A stretch of DNA of 15,888 nucleotides from JBKJUK01 sp046590705 (GTDB taxonomy: Bacteria; Acidobacteriota; Thermoanaerobaculia; Gp7-AA8), in NCBI GenBank assembly GCA_046590705.1, contig JBKJUK010000136.1:1-15888 (forward strand). The letters are read 5' to 3'. Below are positions 14,709 to 15,888 of this stretch, in pieces (positions within the stretch are counted from its first letter, which is position 1; each line of letters begins with the position of its first letter). The notes below the pieces were generated by a model. It had not been told where the DNA came from. It did not search any database and worked only from the letters and a program-made list of their open reading frames with translations. Position numbers and translations under genes: made by a program.

Positions 14709-15125
14709 TCAATGCGATGCGGATGCCATCGGAACTCGAAAGACCAAATGTCCGCGCTGTTCGAGGGCGTTGATGACCAGGGTCTTCGTTGCGACCTTCA
14801 CCAGGATGTAGTCGGTATCGAAGGTTGAGAGGACGAAAATGCTGGAACCTGTTGCAGCGATGATCGACGAAATCTCGGCTACCACGCCCACCTGGTCGAA
14901 AGGAATCGGTCCCTGCAGCTTGAGGCAACACCACCCGTGCTCCGCGCGGGTAGACGACGGAACGACTTTGCTCGAGCAGACGATGGAAAGTTCCTCGCCG
15001 GTGCTGGTAATCGACATGAAACCTCTGAGCGGTACCCAGTCCGGTATGTGATCCTCTGGTCCGAAACCGCAAACCGAAAACTCGCCGGCCAGCTCGTGAA
15101 ACGTGAAGGTGCGATTCGTCGACAT
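14709..15125 (-). CDS. ACT-domain regulatory protein
   Basis: 138 residues. The C-terminal ACT domain is clear: K-L-Q-G-P-I-P-F-D-Q-V-G-V-V-A-E-I (69-85), S-I-F-V-L-S-T-F-D-T-D-Y-I-L-V-K (95-110) and L-E-Q-R-G-H. The N-terminal part (F-S-V-C-G, I-T-S-T-G-E-E-L-S-I-V-C) is a second, divergent ACT-like unit, as in the small two-ACT proteins related to the CASTOR fold and aspartokinase regulatory domains. Such proteins bind amino acids; no ligand can be named. The ATG at 15125 was chosen over a GTG at 15140, and neither has a Shine-Dalgarno. Confidence 0.88.
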   Translation of the reverse strand: MSTNRTFTFHELAGEFSVCGFGPEDHIPDWVPLRGFMSITSTGEELSIVCSSKVVPSSTRAEHGWCCLKLQGPIPFDQVGVVAEISSIIAATGSSIFVLSTFDTDYILVKVATKTLVINALEQRGHLVFRVPMASASH

Positions 15126-15196
15126 GCGCTGATTTTGCACGCGTGGAGAGCTGCGCGCAATCGTGATTCACCGTGTTGAAACATTCGGCGCGGAAA

Positions 15197-15283
15197 GCCG
15201 TCATTCCGAAGGAGCGCTCCGCGCTCGGTAGCGAGCGCAGATAGGACTGCGCACCCACCCATCCCGCCGCTCGGAATGACGGC
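15197..15283. repeat. Inverted repeat element between the ACT gene and the RNase gene
   Basis: A perfect 13-bp inverted repeat (15197-15209 and 15271-15283, core GTCATTCC) encloses a nested 7-bp hairpin (GCGCTCG at 15221-15227 with CGAGCGC at 15232-15238). The GTCATTCCGA core resembles intergenic repeats that are frequent in several phyla (from memory). The rest of the 283-base gap holds no gene I can support. Confidence 0.75.
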
Positions 15284-15408
15284 GCTCCTGCTGATGCTCA
15301 GCGATCCTTTCTCTTTCTCTTAGACGCCGCACAGCGCGATTCGCGGCTCGGGCTGACGGCCTCCTCCCGGGTACCGTGACGCGCGTAGCAATGTAGACTC
15401 TCTTTCTC

Positions 15409-15888
15409 ATGCCCTCGCGACAGGTTCTGCAGGTTCTGGCATCGCTGGCTTTCCTGGCCATCGGAGTGCTCTCTTTCATCCGGCAAAGAGATGCAGTCGC
15501 ACCCCATTCGCCGCAGCAACAAACCGATCGCGGGCCGAACGGGGAAGTTGCCTCGGGACCTACGACTACGCCCTCAGAGTCTGCGGATCGAGGGGAAGAG
15601 ACGCCGGCGCCGCGTTCAAACCTGAATCGAGAATTCGAAGCGCTCTCTGCGGATGAACGCAGTGAAATCGAGAAACTGCTACGGATCATTGAACAGGGTG
15701 ATGCGCTTCCTCATCGACGCGACGGAGTGACCTTCGAGAATCGTGAGCGACGTCTGCCGCGCCGCAACGAGGGCTACTACCGCGAGTACACGGTGACCAC
15801 GCCCGGCAGCCGTGATCGCGGTGCACGAAGACTGGTCCGCGGGCAGCAGGGGGAGCTCTTCTACAGCGCGAATCACTACCGCTCCTTC
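15409..15888 (+). CDS. Membrane-anchored RNase of the Sa/T1/barnase superfamily (3' end beyond window)
   Basis: 160 residues before the edge. A hydrophobic segment at about 5-24 acts as signal or anchor, followed by a Pro/Ser/Thr/Gln-rich linker to about 70. The RNase domain starts near residue 85. R-D-G-V-T-F-E-N-R-E (104-113), Y-Y-R-E-Y-T-V-T-T-P-G (123-133), R-G-A-R-R (137-141) and N-H-Y-R-S-F (155-160) align by eye with Streptomyces RNase Sa, placing its catalytic Glu54, Arg65, Arg69 and His85 at E126, R137, R141 and H156. All catalytic residues are therefore present, so guanyl-specific RNA cleavage outside the cytoplasm is expected. Perhaps 5-10 residues are missing. No Shine-Dalgarno; TAGACT lies nine bases before the ATG. 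A barstar-type inhibitor may follow off the edge. Confidence 0.88.
   Translation, partial: MPSRQVLQVLASLAFLAIGVLSFIRQRDAVAPHSPQQQTDRGPNGEVASGPTTTPSESADRGEETPAPRSNLNREFEALSADERSEIEKLLRIIEQGDALPHRRDGVTFENRERRLPRRNEGYYREYTVTTPGSRDRGARRLVRGQQGELFYSANHYRSF

Noticed and set aside
15652..15662. GATGAACGCAG resembling the dispersed repeat
   Set aside because: It lies inside the RNase coding frame (A-D-E-R-S) and lacks the rest of the repeat; a chance match.

Overview
The window is a moderately GC-rich bacterial chromosome segment with tightly packed genes on both strands. The gene families point to an environmental Gram-negative bacterium. They include a secreted BNR/sortilin-like beta-propeller protein, a TonB-dependent receptor with a carboxypeptidase-regulatory-like N-terminus, a stressosome module, a Tat-exported flavoprotein and several families of intergenic palindromic repeats. 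Acidobacteriota or a neighbouring phylum is my best guess; this is inference from gene families and repeat style, not from a marker gene. I saw no rRNA, tRNA, CRISPR array, transposase or phage gene.

Left part (1-2983): the 5' portion of a large secreted beta-propeller protein runs off the left edge on the minus strand. A MaoC-type hydratase is transcribed divergently from it. The short convergent gap after the hydratase is filled with repeats.

Centre-left (2984-7847, minus strand): the core is a compact, translationally coupled operon rsbR - rsbS - rsbT - (HATPase + SpoIIE phosphatase) - small unknown protein, with every junction overlapping by 4-11 bases. RsbR and RsbS would form the scaffold and RsbT would be the switch kinase. 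The fused ATPase/phosphatase would reset the complex or pass the signal on. A hybrid histidine kinase with a C-terminal receiver follows on the same strand after two copies of a 73-bp repeat. No sigma factor is visible, so the output of the pathway is unknown.

Centre-right (7980-11043, plus strand): three tightly linked genes encode a Tat-signal FAD oxidase, an LCM-type SAM methyltransferase and a predicted 7-TM membrane protein. A 302-bp repeat-rich gap and an ICMT-type membrane methyltransferase on the minus strand follow.

Right part (11823-15888): a TonB-dependent receptor gene is split by an apparent one-base deletion near 12683-12685 and ends in a strong intrinsic terminator. Convergent to it are an ACT-domain protein and a membrane-anchored low-complexity protein with a Cys pair and a duplicated TPLMGG motif. 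After another inverted repeat comes the start of a membrane-anchored RNase of the Sa/T1/barnase superfamily, cut by the right edge.

Three separate short-palindrome repeat types occupy the longer gaps, and one of them abuts stop codons exactly. Two plus-strand genes lack a Shine-Dalgarno sequence but have a TANNNT element 6-7 bases before the ATG, which suggests leaderless transcripts.
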